From: Pseudomonas viridiflava
Lineage (GTDB): Bacteria > Pseudomonadota > Gammaproteobacteria > Pseudomonadales > Pseudomonadaceae
Direction of reading: 5' to 3'
Length of the DNA: 64,000 nt
Assembly (NCBI RefSeq): GCF_900591205.1
Contig: NZ_UUPU01000085.1
Span: 372,001 to 436,000 of the forward strand
Numbering within the stretch: position 1 is the stretch's first letter; each line of letters begins with the position of its first letter. Positions 53,004-61,868 of this stretch are shown here, one piece after another. Position numbers and translations under genes: made by a program. The notes below the pieces were generated by a model. It was not told where the DNA came from, made no database searches, and saw only the letters and a list, made by a program, of their open reading frames with translations.

Positions 53004-53882
53004 ATGGCCGAAACCACCCCCATCCGCTACAGCTTCGGCGGTGATGAGCACCTGTTTGCCGAGGTCAGCGACAGCATGTCGCTGCAGGCATTTTTTAAAG
53101 GCATGGCCGTAACCCGCGCCGTAGAGCGCCTGGCGTTGGAAGGCGTGCTGGACGTGTGCCTGGCCAATGCGTCGTTCCAGATTCGCTTCGACCCCGACCG
53201 TATCGCGCCCCATGTGCTGCTCGACGCCGTGCAAACCGCCGAAGCCCAGGCCGTGGCCGAACGCACCTTGCACACGCGCATCATCGAAATCCCGGTGCTC
53301 TACAACGACCCCTGGACCCATGAAACCCTGATGCGCTTTCGCGACCGCCATCAAGACCCCACTGGCACGGACCTGGAATACGCCGCACGCATCAACGGCC
53401 TCGCCGATGTCGACGCGTTTATCGCGGCCCACAGCGGCGCGCCGTGGTTTGTGTCGATGGTCGGGTTTGTCGCGGGGTTGCCGTTCATGTTCCAGATGGT
53501 CGAGCGCGAGCGGCAGTTGCAAGTGCCCAAGTACCTGCGCCCGCGCACCGACACACCCAAACTCACCCTTGGCCATGGCGGCTGCTTTGGCTGCATCTAC
53601 TCGGTACGCGGCGCCGGCGGCTATCAGATGTTCGGCGTCACCCCGGCACCGATCTATGACCCGGCGCAGCAGTTGGCGTACCTCAAGGAGCACATGGTGT
53701 TCTTCCGGCCCGGTGACATCGTGCAGTTCAAACCCATGGACCGGGATGCCTACGACCAGGCCGTTGCCGAAGTGGACGCAGGCCGTTTCGACCTGCGCAT
53801 CCGCCCGGTGGAGTTTTCCCTCGACGCGTTTCTCGCCGACCCGGTTGGCTATCCGAAAACCCTGCAGGAGGCGCTGGCATGA
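53004..53882 (+). CDS. pxpB: 5-oxoprolinase subunit B-like (KipI family)
   Basis: The 292-residue protein belongs to the KipI/allophanate-hydrolase-subunit-1 family (ISYSFGGDEHL-like start, RIIEIPVLYNDPWTH, then a variant of the central loop: GHGGCFGCIYSVRGAGGYQ). It is about 70 residues longer than E. coli PxpB and its loop is unusual, so a different acid substrate is possible. AAGAGGA before the ATG supports the start. It overlaps pxpC by 4 bases. Confidence 0.82.
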   Translation: MAETTPIRYSFGGDEHLFAEVSDSMSLQAFFKGMAVTRAVERLALEGVLDVCLANASFQIRFDPDRIAPHVLLDAVQTAEAQAVAERTLHTRIIEIPVLYNDPWTHETLMRFRDRHQDPTGTDLEYAARINGLADVDAFIAAHSGAPWFVSMVGFVAGLPFMFQMVERERQLQVPKYLRPRTDTPKLTLGHGGCFGCIYSVRGAGGYQMFGVTPAPIYDPAQQLAYLKEHMVFFRPGDIVQFKPMDRDAYDQAVAEVDAGRFDLRIRPVEFSLDAFLADPVGYPKTLQEALA

Positions 53883-54853
53883 TCAAGGTCCTCAAACCCG
53901 GCCTCGCCACCTCGGTACAAGACCTTGGCCGCGAAGGCTATTACCACTTGGGCATTCCGCCCTCGGGGGCGCTGGACCAGTACGCGTTGAGTGCGGCCAA
54001 CCATCTGGTGGGCAATCCGGTGGGCGCGGCGGGCCTGGAATGCACGTTGATCGGCCCCGAATTGGAGTTCATGCAGGACGCCTTGGTCGCGCTCAGCGGC
54101 GCCTTGATGTCGCCGCGCCTGGACGGTGAAGTGGTGCATCAGGACACCGCGTTTCAGGTGCGCGCCGGGCAGGTGCTGCGCTTTGAGTTTCCCAAGGCGG
54201 GTGCGCGCACTTACCTGGCGGTGGCCGGTGGGATTGAGGTGCCGCTGGTGCTCGGCAGCCGCTCGACTTATACCCTCGGTGCTCTCGGCGGTTTTCACGG
54301 GCGGCGCTTGCAGGAGGGCGATCAGTTGCCCATCGGCGAAGCTGGCGGGCAGGGGCGCGCAGGCAATAGTTTGCCCATGGCGTTGCGCCGCTCGGTGGGC
54401 GGCGATGTCACGTTGCGCGTGGTGCCGGGCCTGTATTACGACCGGCTGACTGACGGCGCCAAACGCAGCTTTTTTGCCGAGCCGTGGACCGTCGGCTCCG
54501 AGGCGGACCGCATCGGCTACCGCTTCAAGGGCGGCAGTGCGCTGAGCTTTCAGCCACGCGAGCAGCCGTTTGGCGCCGGGTCCGACCCTTCGAATATCGT
54601 CGACAGTTGTTACCCGATCGGTTCGATCCAGGTGCCGGCCGGGCTGGAGCCGATTGTGTTGCACCGGGATGCGGTGTCGGGCGGGGGTTACGCGATGATC
54701 GGCACGGTGATCAGTGCCGACCTGGATTTGATCGGGCAGATGCAGCCGAACCAGCGGGCGGGGTTTGTGGCGGTCAGTTTGGAGGAGGCGCTGGAGGCGC
54801 GGCGGGTGTACAAGAAGCGCCTGAAGGCGATGGCCGGACTCTTCAGTAACTGA
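53879..54853 (+). CDS. pxpC: 5-oxoprolinase subunit C (biotin-dependent carboxyltransferase family)
   Basis: The 324-residue protein is of the KipA/allophanate-hydrolase-subunit-2 family. Landmarks are LATSVQDLGREGYYHLGIPP at the start, AGLECTLIGPEL, and LHRDAVSGGGYAMIGTV near the end. It pairs with PxpB to form the catalytic part of 5-oxoprolinase. The ATG overlaps the previous stop (ATGA). A REP hairpin follows. Confidence 0.9.
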   Translation: MIKVLKPGLATSVQDLGREGYYHLGIPPSGALDQYALSAANHLVGNPVGAAGLECTLIGPELEFMQDALVALSGALMSPRLDGEVVHQDTAFQVRAGQVLRFEFPKAGARTYLAVAGGIEVPLVLGSRSTYTLGALGGFHGRRLQEGDQLPIGEAGGQGRAGNSLPMALRRSVGGDVTLRVVPGLYYDRLTDGAKRSFFAEPWTVGSEADRIGYRFKGGSALSFQPREQPFGAGSDPSNIVDSCYPIGSIQVPAGLEPIVLHRDAVSGGGYAMIGTVISADLDLIGQMQPNQRAGFVAVSLEEALEARRVYKKRLKAMAGLFSN

Positions 54854-54868
54854 ACAAATACAGAGCCC

Positions 54869-54897
54869 AATGTGGGAGCAAGCCCGCTCCCACATTT
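54869..54897. repeat. Single REP palindrome after pxpC
   Basis: AATGTGGGAGC pairs with GCTCCCACATT around AAGCCC-like bases. It separates pxpC from the converging pit gene and may end both. Confidence 0.85.
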
Positions 54898-54911
54898 TGA
54901 TCAATGGCGTG

Positions 54912-56528
54912 TCAGAACAGTTGGGTGAACAGCCAGTACAAACTGCCCGACAGCACAATCGCCGCCGGCAACGTCAGCACCCACGCCATCGCCAAATTGC
55001 GGATAGTCCGCATCTGCAACCCCCCGCCATTGGCCACCATGGTCCCCGCCACACCGGACGACAACACATGCGTGGTCGACACCGGCAAGCCATACATATC
55101 CGCCGCGCCGATGGTCAGCATCGCCACCATTTCTGCCGAAGCGCCCTGCGCATACGTCAGGTGGGTCTTGCCGATTTTCTCGCCCACCGTCACCACAATG
55201 CGCTTCCAGCCGACCATCGTGCCCAGCCCGAGGGCGATGGCCACGGCGATCTTCACCCACAGCGGAATAAAGCGCGTGGCGCTGTCGATCTGGTCCTTGA
55301 ACAGCTTGAGTTTGCCTTGGGTGTCGGCGTCGAAATTGCCGACTTGGCCCTTGTCCATCAAGCGAATGGTTTCGCTGGTCAGGTACATGTCGTTACGCAC
55401 GTTGCCTACGGCTTCGGCAGGGACTTTGGCCAGGGAGCCGTAGCCTTTTACTTCGTCACCGATGTGCCCGGCCAGGGCGGCGAGGGCGGGCACCAGTTCC
55501 GGGGTGGCTTCCTTGGTGCGTACGTAGGTCGAGAGAACCGGTCGCGGATCGCCCGTCAGCGGCTGCGGTGCACTTTTTACCAGGGCCACCTGGGTGACTT
55601 CGGCCACCGCCGCAAACTGCAACGACTGCTCGGCGGGCATGGTGCGGTTCAATGCATAGGCCATCGGCAGGGTGCCGACCAGGATCAGCATGATCAAGCC
55701 CATGCCTTTCTGGCCATCGTTGGACCCGTGGGCGAACGACACGCCGGTGCAGGTGGCGATCAGCATGCCGCGAATCCACCACGGCGGCGGGGTGTCGCCC
55801 TTCGGCGCCTTGTACAGTGCGCGGTTTTTTACAAAGGCGCGCAGGGCCAGCAACAGCAAGGCGGCAAACGCGAAGCCGATCAGCGGCGACAGCAGTAGCG
55901 CGTAACCAATTTTGGTCGCCTGGCTCCAGTCCACACCGCTGGTGCCATCACGCCCGTGCATCAAGGCGTTCGCCACGCCCACGCCGATGATCGAGCCGAT
56001 CAGGGTGTGGGAAGAGGAGGCCGGCAAACCCAGCCACCAGGTGCCGAGGTTCCACAGGATCGCGGCGATCAACAGAGCGAAGATCATCGCGAAACCGGCC
56101 GATGAACCGACCTGCAAAATCAGCTCTACCGGCAGCAGGGCGATGATGCCGAACGCCACAGCGCCGCTGGAGAGCAGCACCCCGAGGAAGTTGAAAAAGC
56201 CCGACCACACCACCGCAAAATGCGGCGGCAGCGAGTTGGTGTAGATCACCGTCGCGACCGCGTTGGCCGTATCGTGAAAGCCGTTGACGAACTCGAAACC
56301 CAAGGCGATCAACAGCGCCACACCCAGCAGCAGGAACGGCGTCCAGGTGGTGAGCTGGGCGCCCATTTCGTGCATGTCATGCATCAGGCTGTAGGCGGTA
56401 AACAACAGGCCCATGGCGAGTACGGCGAAGAAAATGATCACCGTCACCAGGCCGGGTTTCTTGTCCAGCCTGGGTTTGGGGTCTGCAGCAGCGGTACGCG
56501 TGGAGGCAGTCAGGGAAGGGGTGGCCAT
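54912..56528 (-). CDS. pitA: Pit-type inorganic phosphate transporter
   Basis: The 538-residue membrane protein has the PHO4/Pit signature: GFEFVNGFHDTANAVATVIY near the N-terminus and the second copy (FAHGSNDGQKGMGLI) later. About ten helices frame a long soluble loop of some 150 residues. It takes up phosphate with metal by proton symport. The gene is alone, followed by a REP hairpin and preceded by about 250 gene-free bases. Confidence 0.93.
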   Translation of the reverse strand: MATPSLTASTRTAAADPKPRLDKKPGLVTVIIFFAVLAMGLLFTAYSLMHDMHEMGAQLTTWTPFLLLGVALLIALGFEFVNGFHDTANAVATVIYTNSLPPHFAVVWSGFFNFLGVLLSSGAVAFGIIALLPVELILQVGSSAGFAMIFALLIAAILWNLGTWWLGLPASSSHTLIGSIIGVGVANALMHGRDGTSGVDWSQATKIGYALLLSPLIGFAFAALLLLALRAFVKNRALYKAPKGDTPPPWWIRGMLIATCTGVSFAHGSNDGQKGMGLIMLILVGTLPMAYALNRTMPAEQSLQFAAVAEVTQVALVKSAPQPLTGDPRPVLSTYVRTKEATPELVPALAALAGHIGDEVKGYGSLAKVPAEAVGNVRNDMYLTSETIRLMDKGQVGNFDADTQGKLKLFKDQIDSATRFIPLWVKIAVAIALGLGTMVGWKRIVVTVGEKIGKTHLTYAQGASAEMVAMLTIGAADMYGLPVSTTHVLSSGVAGTMVANGGGLQMRTIRNLAMAWVLTLPAAIVLSGSLYWLFTQLF

Positions 56529-56778
56529 GCCGGAGCATCCAGTTTAGGGAGGATGTCGTTCATATTCATTGCAGAATGTTACAGAGATGCTGCCGCAGGT
56601 CAGTGTTAGTGGCGATGCTTGCGACCACTCGTCTTGCCGCCTTGGCGTTTGCTGCGATAGCGTAAGGCCCCTGTGAATTCTGACAGTAGACACGCCTCGA
56701 CCATCAAGGCTTGATTGCCGGCGACGCGATGCATTCAGCGAAATTTTTCGCGGCACGCGATGGAAAAGGAGAAAGGAA
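56529..56778. other. Intergenic stretch, divergent promoter region
   Basis: Holds the leaders of pitA and the next gene. The only clear element is AAGGAGAAAGGA before the next ATG. I see no clear Pho box. Confidence 0.4.
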
Positions 56779-57114
56779 ATGCCTGATCTTGCCGATATCC
56801 AAGTACCGGACGCCACGTTGGTGGATGGGAAATTGACCGTCAAAAAAACTACCGCCGCCGCTTTGCGCGTTGAGGTTCCAGGCAGCTCGTTGACCAAGGT
56901 CGGTCAACAAATTTTGATTTATGCAAAAAATCAGGATCACGACGACTTACAACTGACGTTGAAGCAAGAACATTTGCTCAAGCCTTGGAAATTCGAGCTG
57001 CCTGCTAAGTACCTTGGGGGGGTGGATTCAGTTGTTTTGAACTACGCCGTTACGGAAACCGGAGTGGCAGTGAAGCGCTCCAAACCGGTGGAAGTGATTC
57101 TTGAATATATCTAG
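56779..57114 (+). CDS. Conserved protein of unknown function
   Basis: The 111-residue protein starts MPDLADIQVPDATLVDG and appears to form an immunoglobulin-like beta sandwich (TVKKTTAAALRVEVPG, then VVLNYAVTETGVAVKRSKPV). It has no signal peptide. Its GC content is lower than its neighbours, hinting at later acquisition. Such domains in Pseudomonas also occur as repeats in large surface proteins. I cannot assign a function. Confidence 0.7.
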   Translation: MPDLADIQVPDATLVDGKLTVKKTTAAALRVEVPGSSLTKVGQQILIYAKNQDHDDLQLTLKQEHLLKPWKFELPAKYLGGVDSVVLNYAVTETGVAVKRSKPVEVILEYI

Positions 57115-57190
57115 TTAGCCCCGCCGTCCAGCGGCGGCAGTAATCCGACGTTCCCGTGGTAAACAGTGACAACGCTGCGACACGGGTTGA

Positions 57191-58213
57191 TCAGTAATCC
57201 TTGCGCTTTCTGAACGCCCAGCGTCCGGCAATCAAGGTAAAAGTCGCCACCAGCGCCACTAGAATCCAGAACCCTTCGGGGTCCTGGGAAAGCGGCACGC
57301 CGCCCACGTTCATGCCGAAAAAACCGGCAATGATATTGATCGGCAGCGCCAGCACCGTCACCACGGTGAGGGTAAACAGCGTGCGGTTGCTTTGCTCGTT
57401 GAGGTTGGCGGCGATCTCTTCCTGCAACAGTTTTATCCGCTCACCCAGAGCCGTCAGGTCGTTGATGATCAGCGCGAACTCCTCGGTTGATTTGCGCAGT
57501 TCCTTCACGTCTTCCTTTTGCAGCCAGGGCGGCGGGCGGTTGAGCAGGCGCAGCAGCGAGCCCGGCTCGAGTGCGAGCAGGCGTTGCAGGCGCACCAGCA
57601 CCCGACGCGCCGCACCCAGTTCCGCACGGTTGGTGGACAGGCGTGAAGACAACAACTGGTCTTCGATATGGTCGACGCTGATGCTGGTTTTACGCACGAT
57701 CTGGGTCAGCACTTCGCCCTGGTCACGCAGCAGGTGCACCAGCAATTCCAGCGGCGAGCGAAAGTGCTCACCGGCCTTGACCGACGAGCGCAGCTTGTCC
57801 ACCGAGTGCAAGGGTTGCAGGCGTGCGCTGATCAACAGGCGGCTGCGGGCACACACCCACAGCGTGGAAATATCCGAGGAGACCATGCTGCTGAAGTTGA
57901 ACACCACGTCGTTGACCACCGCCAGCAAGGCCGAGTCGACATGTTCGATACGGGTGGAGCGCGAACCTTCGTGCAGGGCCTCGAAGAACTCCTCGGGCAG
58001 GTCCAGGTGCGCCTGCATCCAGCGCTCGCACGCGGCGTGGGCCAGGTTCAGGTGCAACCAGAGGAACTCGTCCGGGTCGGCCGGTTGCTGCAAGGCCCGC
58101 AGGGCCGTGGCCGAATCAATTTGCTCACCCTTTTCACCCGGGCGAAAACGAAAACCGTAAAGCAAGCCAAACAGATCGGAATCCTGGTGGCTATGGTCGA
58201 GGCTGTGGTTCAT
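57191..58213 (-). CDS. zntB: ZntB/CorA-family metal transporter
   Basis: The 340-residue protein has the CorA-superfamily signature GMNVGGVPL (GMN at 300-302) between two C-terminal membrane helices; the long N-terminal part is cytoplasmic. The loop behind GMN (GGVPL) is the ZntB type, associated with zinc flux rather than magnesium. It stands alone between two unrelated genes. Confidence 0.9.
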   Translation of the reverse strand: MNHSLDHSHQDSDLFGLLYGFRFRPGEKGEQIDSATALRALQQPADPDEFLWLHLNLAHAACERWMQAHLDLPEEFFEALHEGSRSTRIEHVDSALLAVVNDVVFNFSSMVSSDISTLWVCARSRLLISARLQPLHSVDKLRSSVKAGEHFRSPLELLVHLLRDQGEVLTQIVRKTSISVDHIEDQLLSSRLSTNRAELGAARRVLVRLQRLLALEPGSLLRLLNRPPPWLQKEDVKELRKSTEEFALIINDLTALGERIKLLQEEIAANLNEQSNRTLFTLTVVTVLALPINIIAGFFGMNVGGVPLSQDPEGFWILVALVATFTLIAGRWAFRKRKDY

Positions 58214-58472
58214 GGAGGCTCGCAGAGAAAGCGCCTGTAGGACGTTTCACAGGTTCGCGTGAGCGATCATTGCAAGTAAATTTGACACTTTTATGACGAT
58301 TTTGAATTTATTTCGTTGTGGTGACGTTTTTTTGACCGTTTGTCAGGGTGGGTTCAAGAAGCGTCTAGCACAGCCGATTCAGGGCATAAGAGCCGCTGTG
58401 GATAGGCGGTGCCTTTATGACAGGGAAGTCACTGCGTGCCTGCACGAGTTTTCTGTATCGAGGCTTTTCCCG

Positions 58473-60101
58473 ATGAATGTTTTGCGAACCTCTCTGAGAG
58501 CACAAATTCTCTCGCTGCTCGGTGGCAGCCTGCTGGCGATGCTGTTGATTGCCCTGGCCTGTTTTAATTTCCTCTCCAATGGGGTGCAGAGTTATCGCAG
58601 TTTGATTGACGGGCCGTTGCTCACTTCCCAACTGATCGACGAAGCCAACCTGCAATTCAAAGTGCAGGTGCAAGAATGGAAAAACGTGTTGTTGCGCGGC
58701 AAACAGCCCCAGGACATGCAGAAATACTGGGGCCAGTTCCAGGACCGGCAGCGCGATGTGCAAGGTATTCTCACCCGCCTGGTCAGCCAGACCAGCAGCG
58801 AGCCGGTGTTGAGCCGGCGCATCGAGACCCTGCGCCAGGAACACCAGCAACTGGGCGTCGCTTACCAGCGCGGGCGTGATGCCTACGTGGCGGCGGGCGG
58901 CGATTCTACGGCCGGCGACACGGCCGTCAAAGGTGTGGACCGCGCCGCCAGTGAGCAGATGAGCGCCCTGGTCAGTGACCTGCGTGAGCAAGGCAGCCAG
59001 AAATCGCTGGCCATCAGCGCCTATGCCGAGCGCACGGTGCTGGTCGGCCTGGCGATCATGTTGGTGTCCGGCGCGTTGATCGGCTTGTTCAGCTTGTGGT
59101 TGATCAACCGTAATCTGATTCTGCCGATCCGTGGCCTGATCGACTACGTGACGCAACTGAGCCATGGCCGGTTTGCCCAGCGTGTGACCAGCGATCGCCA
59201 GGATGAACTGGGCCAATTGGCCGCCGCCGCCAATACCCTGCGCGACTTCCTCGCCGAGACTTTCAGCCGCCTGCAACGCAGCGCCACCGACCTGGTGAGC
59301 GCCAGTGGTGAGTTGAACTCGATTGCCGGGCAGATGGCCACCGGCACTCATGAGCAATTCAACCGCACCGACCAGGTGGCCACGGCCATGACCGAAATGT
59401 CGGCCACTGCCCAGGAAGTCGCACGCCACGCCGCCAGTGCCTCGCGCGCCGCTGATGAAGCTGACCAATCGGCCCGCAAAGGCGGTGAAGTGATGAAAGT
59501 CACCATCGCCACTATCGGCCAGATGCGCAGCGAAATTCTCAACACCGGCACGATCATCCGTCGCCTCGAAACCGACAGCGTGCGCATCGGCAAAGTGCTC
59601 GAAGTGATTCGTGGGATTGCCGAGCAAACCAACCTGCTGGCGCTCAACGCCGCTATCGAGGCGGCTCGCGCAGGTGAGGCCGGGCGCGGCTTTGCGGTGG
59701 TGGCCGATGAAGTGCGCAGCCTGGCGCAGCGTACGGCGGCGTCGATCATCGAGATCAATCAGATTATCCAGGCGGTGCAAACCGGCGCGGTGGATGCGGC
59801 CGAGGCAATCGTCAGTGGCCAGTCGTGCAGCGATGACAGTGTGGAAAAGGTCACCCAGGCCGGCGCCATGCTCGCGCTTATCACCCAGGCGGTAGAAGCG
59901 ATTCGTGACATGAACCGCCAGATCGCCACGGCAGCTGAGGAGCAGACCTCGGTGGCCGAAGACATTTCGCGCAATATCACGCAGATCACCACCGTGGCCA
60001 CGGCCAACCTCGACAACGTGCAGCGTACTGAAGCGGCGAGCCACAATCTGCGCGGTTTGTCCGGCGAGTTGAATGAGGTGACGGCGCGTCTGAGCGCCTG
60101 A
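58473..60101 (+). CDS. Membrane methyl-accepting chemotaxis protein
   Basis: The 542-residue receptor has two membrane segments (about 12-34 and 190-212) around a four-helix periplasmic domain, a HAMP domain, and a signalling domain with the tip EQTNLLALNAAIEAARAGE. The ligand is unknown. The start MNVLRTSLRAQ is chosen because family members begin close to the first helix; the frame runs 60 codons further up in non-family sequence. Its end meets the stop of the next, converging kinase gene. Confidence 0.9.
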   Translation: MNVLRTSLRAQILSLLGGSLLAMLLIALACFNFLSNGVQSYRSLIDGPLLTSQLIDEANLQFKVQVQEWKNVLLRGKQPQDMQKYWGQFQDRQRDVQGILTRLVSQTSSEPVLSRRIETLRQEHQQLGVAYQRGRDAYVAAGGDSTAGDTAVKGVDRAASEQMSALVSDLREQGSQKSLAISAYAERTVLVGLAIMLVSGALIGLFSLWLINRNLILPIRGLIDYVTQLSHGRFAQRVTSDRQDELGQLAAAANTLRDFLAETFSRLQRSATDLVSASGELNSIAGQMATGTHEQFNRTDQVATAMTEMSATAQEVARHAASASRAADEADQSARKGGEVMKVTIATIGQMRSEILNTGTIIRRLETDSVRIGKVLEVIRGIAEQTNLLALNAAIEAARAGEAGRGFAVVADEVRSLAQRTAASIIEINQIIQAVQTGAVDAAEAIVSGQSCSDDSVEKVTQAGAMLALITQAVEAIRDMNRQIATAAEEQTSVAEDISRNITQITTVATANLDNVQRTEAASHNLRGLSGELNEVTARLSA

Positions 60102-61274
60102 TCAGGCGGTGGGCAGGCTGAAGGTAAACACGGTGCCGTGTTCGGTGGTGGTGCTCACGTTCAGTTCACCGCCATGGGCGTCGGCAATTTGTTTGACGAT
60201 GTACAAACCCAGGCCCAGGCCGGCTTGTGGGGTGGTATGGGTTGGGCGGGCGTAGGGCTGAAACAGCCGGGGCAATGCTTGATCGTCGATTTTTCCGGGG
60301 TTTTTCACCGTCAGGGTGAAGTGGCCCTGCTCGATCTTCGCCGTGACCTCCACCGGCCCATCATGGCTGCCATGGTGGATGGCATTGGCCACCAGGTTGG
60401 AAAGCAACTGCGCCAGGCGATCGCGGTCGCCGCTCAGGCCCTGCAAGTCGCCGATATCGGCTTGGATGAGCCGTTGCGGATGCACGCCCTGCACCTCCGA
60501 CACCACATGTTGCAAGGCTTCCTGCAAGCCCTGGCAATCGCCGATGTTCAACGGAATTCCGCTTCCCATGCGCCCGCGGGCGAAGTCCAGCACGTCTTCG
60601 ACCAATTGCGCGGCGCGCCGGCCGCTGTTGAGGATATGCCGCACCAGGGTGTCGGTGGCAGGGTCCGGGTATTTGCGCAGCAGCCGTTCGGCGCCGAAGT
60701 TGATGGCAAACAGCGGGTTGCGCAAGTCATGGCCCAGCACCGCGATAAATTGCTCGCGCAACTCGGCGGTGCCGCGTTCTTCCTGCAGTTGCGCCTGGGT
60801 GTACTGCGCGGCCTCTTCGGCTTCGATCTGCAACGACAGCACGCGGGCGAACGACTCCATGGTCGACTGGATCGTGCTGCTGCGCAGGGGCGCGGGGTTG
60901 GGGTCGAGGGCGCAGATCGTGCCGAAAAAGCGCCCATCGGTGCGAAACACTGGCACCGAAATGTAGCTTTCGAAGTGATACATGCGCGGCGTGTGGTGGT
61001 CGTGGTAAAGCGGGTCTTCGCTGGCTTTGTCGATCACCACGGACACATGGGAACCGCGAATTTCATGGCAAATGGTGGTGGTCAGGTCCAGCTCGCCACC
61101 GACCCCCAGGCCGAATTCCAGTTGGTCGAGCACGGCGCAGGCGGTCCAGGAGTCGTCGGTGACGCGTGCCACGGCGGCGAAGCGCAGGCCGGTCATATCG
61201 CTGATGACTTGGAGCATCGCAGGCACGGCACTGATTCGGCCAATGGTGGCGATGTCGACGGCTTTTTGCTCCAT
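60102..61274 (-). CDS. Soluble GAF sensor histidine kinase
   Basis: The 390-residue kinase has an N-terminal GAF domain (about 25-160, with FESYISVPVFRTDGRFFGTI), then a HisKA domain with H182 in VLGHDLRNPLFA, and an ATPase domain (NLVANAIHHG, GLGLGLYIV). No membrane segment is present. It is an orphan kinase: no response regulator lies near. The type resembles bacteriophytochrome-like or stress-sensing kinases lacking a chromophore lyase site. Confidence 0.88.
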   Translation of the reverse strand: MEQKAVDIATIGRISAVPAMLQVISDMTGLRFAAVARVTDDSWTACAVLDQLEFGLGVGGELDLTTTICHEIRGSHVSVVIDKASEDPLYHDHHTPRMYHFESYISVPVFRTDGRFFGTICALDPNPAPLRSSTIQSTMESFARVLSLQIEAEEAAQYTQAQLQEERGTAELREQFIAVLGHDLRNPLFAINFGAERLLRKYPDPATDTLVRHILNSGRRAAQLVEDVLDFARGRMGSGIPLNIGDCQGLQEALQHVVSEVQGVHPQRLIQADIGDLQGLSGDRDRLAQLLSNLVANAIHHGSHDGPVEVTAKIEQGHFTLTVKNPGKIDDQALPRLFQPYARPTHTTPQAGLGLGLYIVKQIADAHGGELNVSTTTEHGTVFTFSLPTA

Positions 61275-61410
61275 GCAGCAATCTCGATCAGGAAGGTGCT
61301 GAGCATTATGCTCCGGCCAATGGGTGGGATTTTAGCGACCTTGCGTGTTGCAGGTGTAATTTCATTCAGAAAGTTGAGCTTTTTCCTGCGACTGGTGCCT
61401 GCGCAGGCAT

Positions 61411-61448
61411 AAAAAAACCGCGCCACCCGAAGGTGGCGCGGTTTTTTG
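61411..61448. terminator. Bidirectional terminator between the kinase and PepSY genes
   Basis: AAAAAAACCGCGCCACC and GGTGGCGCGGTTTTTT are perfect arms around a CGAA tetraloop. It ends the PepSY gene message; the kinase gene starts beyond it on the same strand. Confidence 0.93.
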
Positions 61449-61459
61449 CGGGGGGCAAC

Positions 61460-61768
61460 TCAAGTGTCTTGCTTGTCTTCCAGCACGGCGCCGGTCTTGG
61501 CGTCGAGCTTCACTTCAAAGCGCTTGCCGGCGGTGTCGGTCAGGTCAACTTCGTAGACCAGTACGCCGCTTTTGTTGTGGTCCAGCTCGGTGTCGGTGAT
61601 GTCCGCACCGGCATGTTTGGCCACGGCGGCGGCGTTGAGTTTGTCGAACGGCATCACGGCGCCGGACTTGAGCAGGCCCTCGATCTGATCCGGGCGAACA
61701 TCCGCCTGGGCCAGGCCGGCGGTCAGGGTCAGGGCGGTGGCGGCGAACAGTGCGGTCAAGGTTTTCAT
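61460..61768 (-). CDS. Exported PepSY-domain protein
   Basis: The 102-residue protein has a signal peptide (cleavage after GLAQA near residue 22) and a single PepSY domain with VYEVDLTDTAGKRFEVKLD and the typical AKTGAVLEDK tail. Such periplasmic proteins bind or inhibit proteases. In pseudomonads it often pairs with a two-component system, not seen here. AAGGAC precedes the start. Confidence 0.88.
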   Translation of the reverse strand: MKTLTALFAATALTLTAGLAQADVRPDQIEGLLKSGAVMPFDKLNAAAVAKHAGADITDTELDHNKSGVLVYEVDLTDTAGKRFEVKLDAKTGAVLEDKQDT

Positions 61769-61868
61769 GGTGTGTGTCCTTCTTTGGTGAGCTGTTTAAG
61801 TGGCGCCAGATTAACCGGCGCAACTTAACTCATCCTTAATGGCGCACTGACACCAACGCCCGGCTCAC

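Noticed and set aside
56600..56700. Pho box before pitA
   Set aside because: CTGTGAATTCTGACAG was considered, but it is not two CTGTCAT half-sites at the right spacing and lies on the far side of the region.
58365..60044. Antisense open frame of 559 codons across the chemoreceptor gene
   Set aside because: It mirrors a clear MCP gene, has His/Gly/Ala-rich nonsense composition and no domain. Such frames are common opposite high-GC genes. The same holds for long antisense frames over gtsA, oprB, zwf, the AGE epimerase and the MFS/SDR genes.
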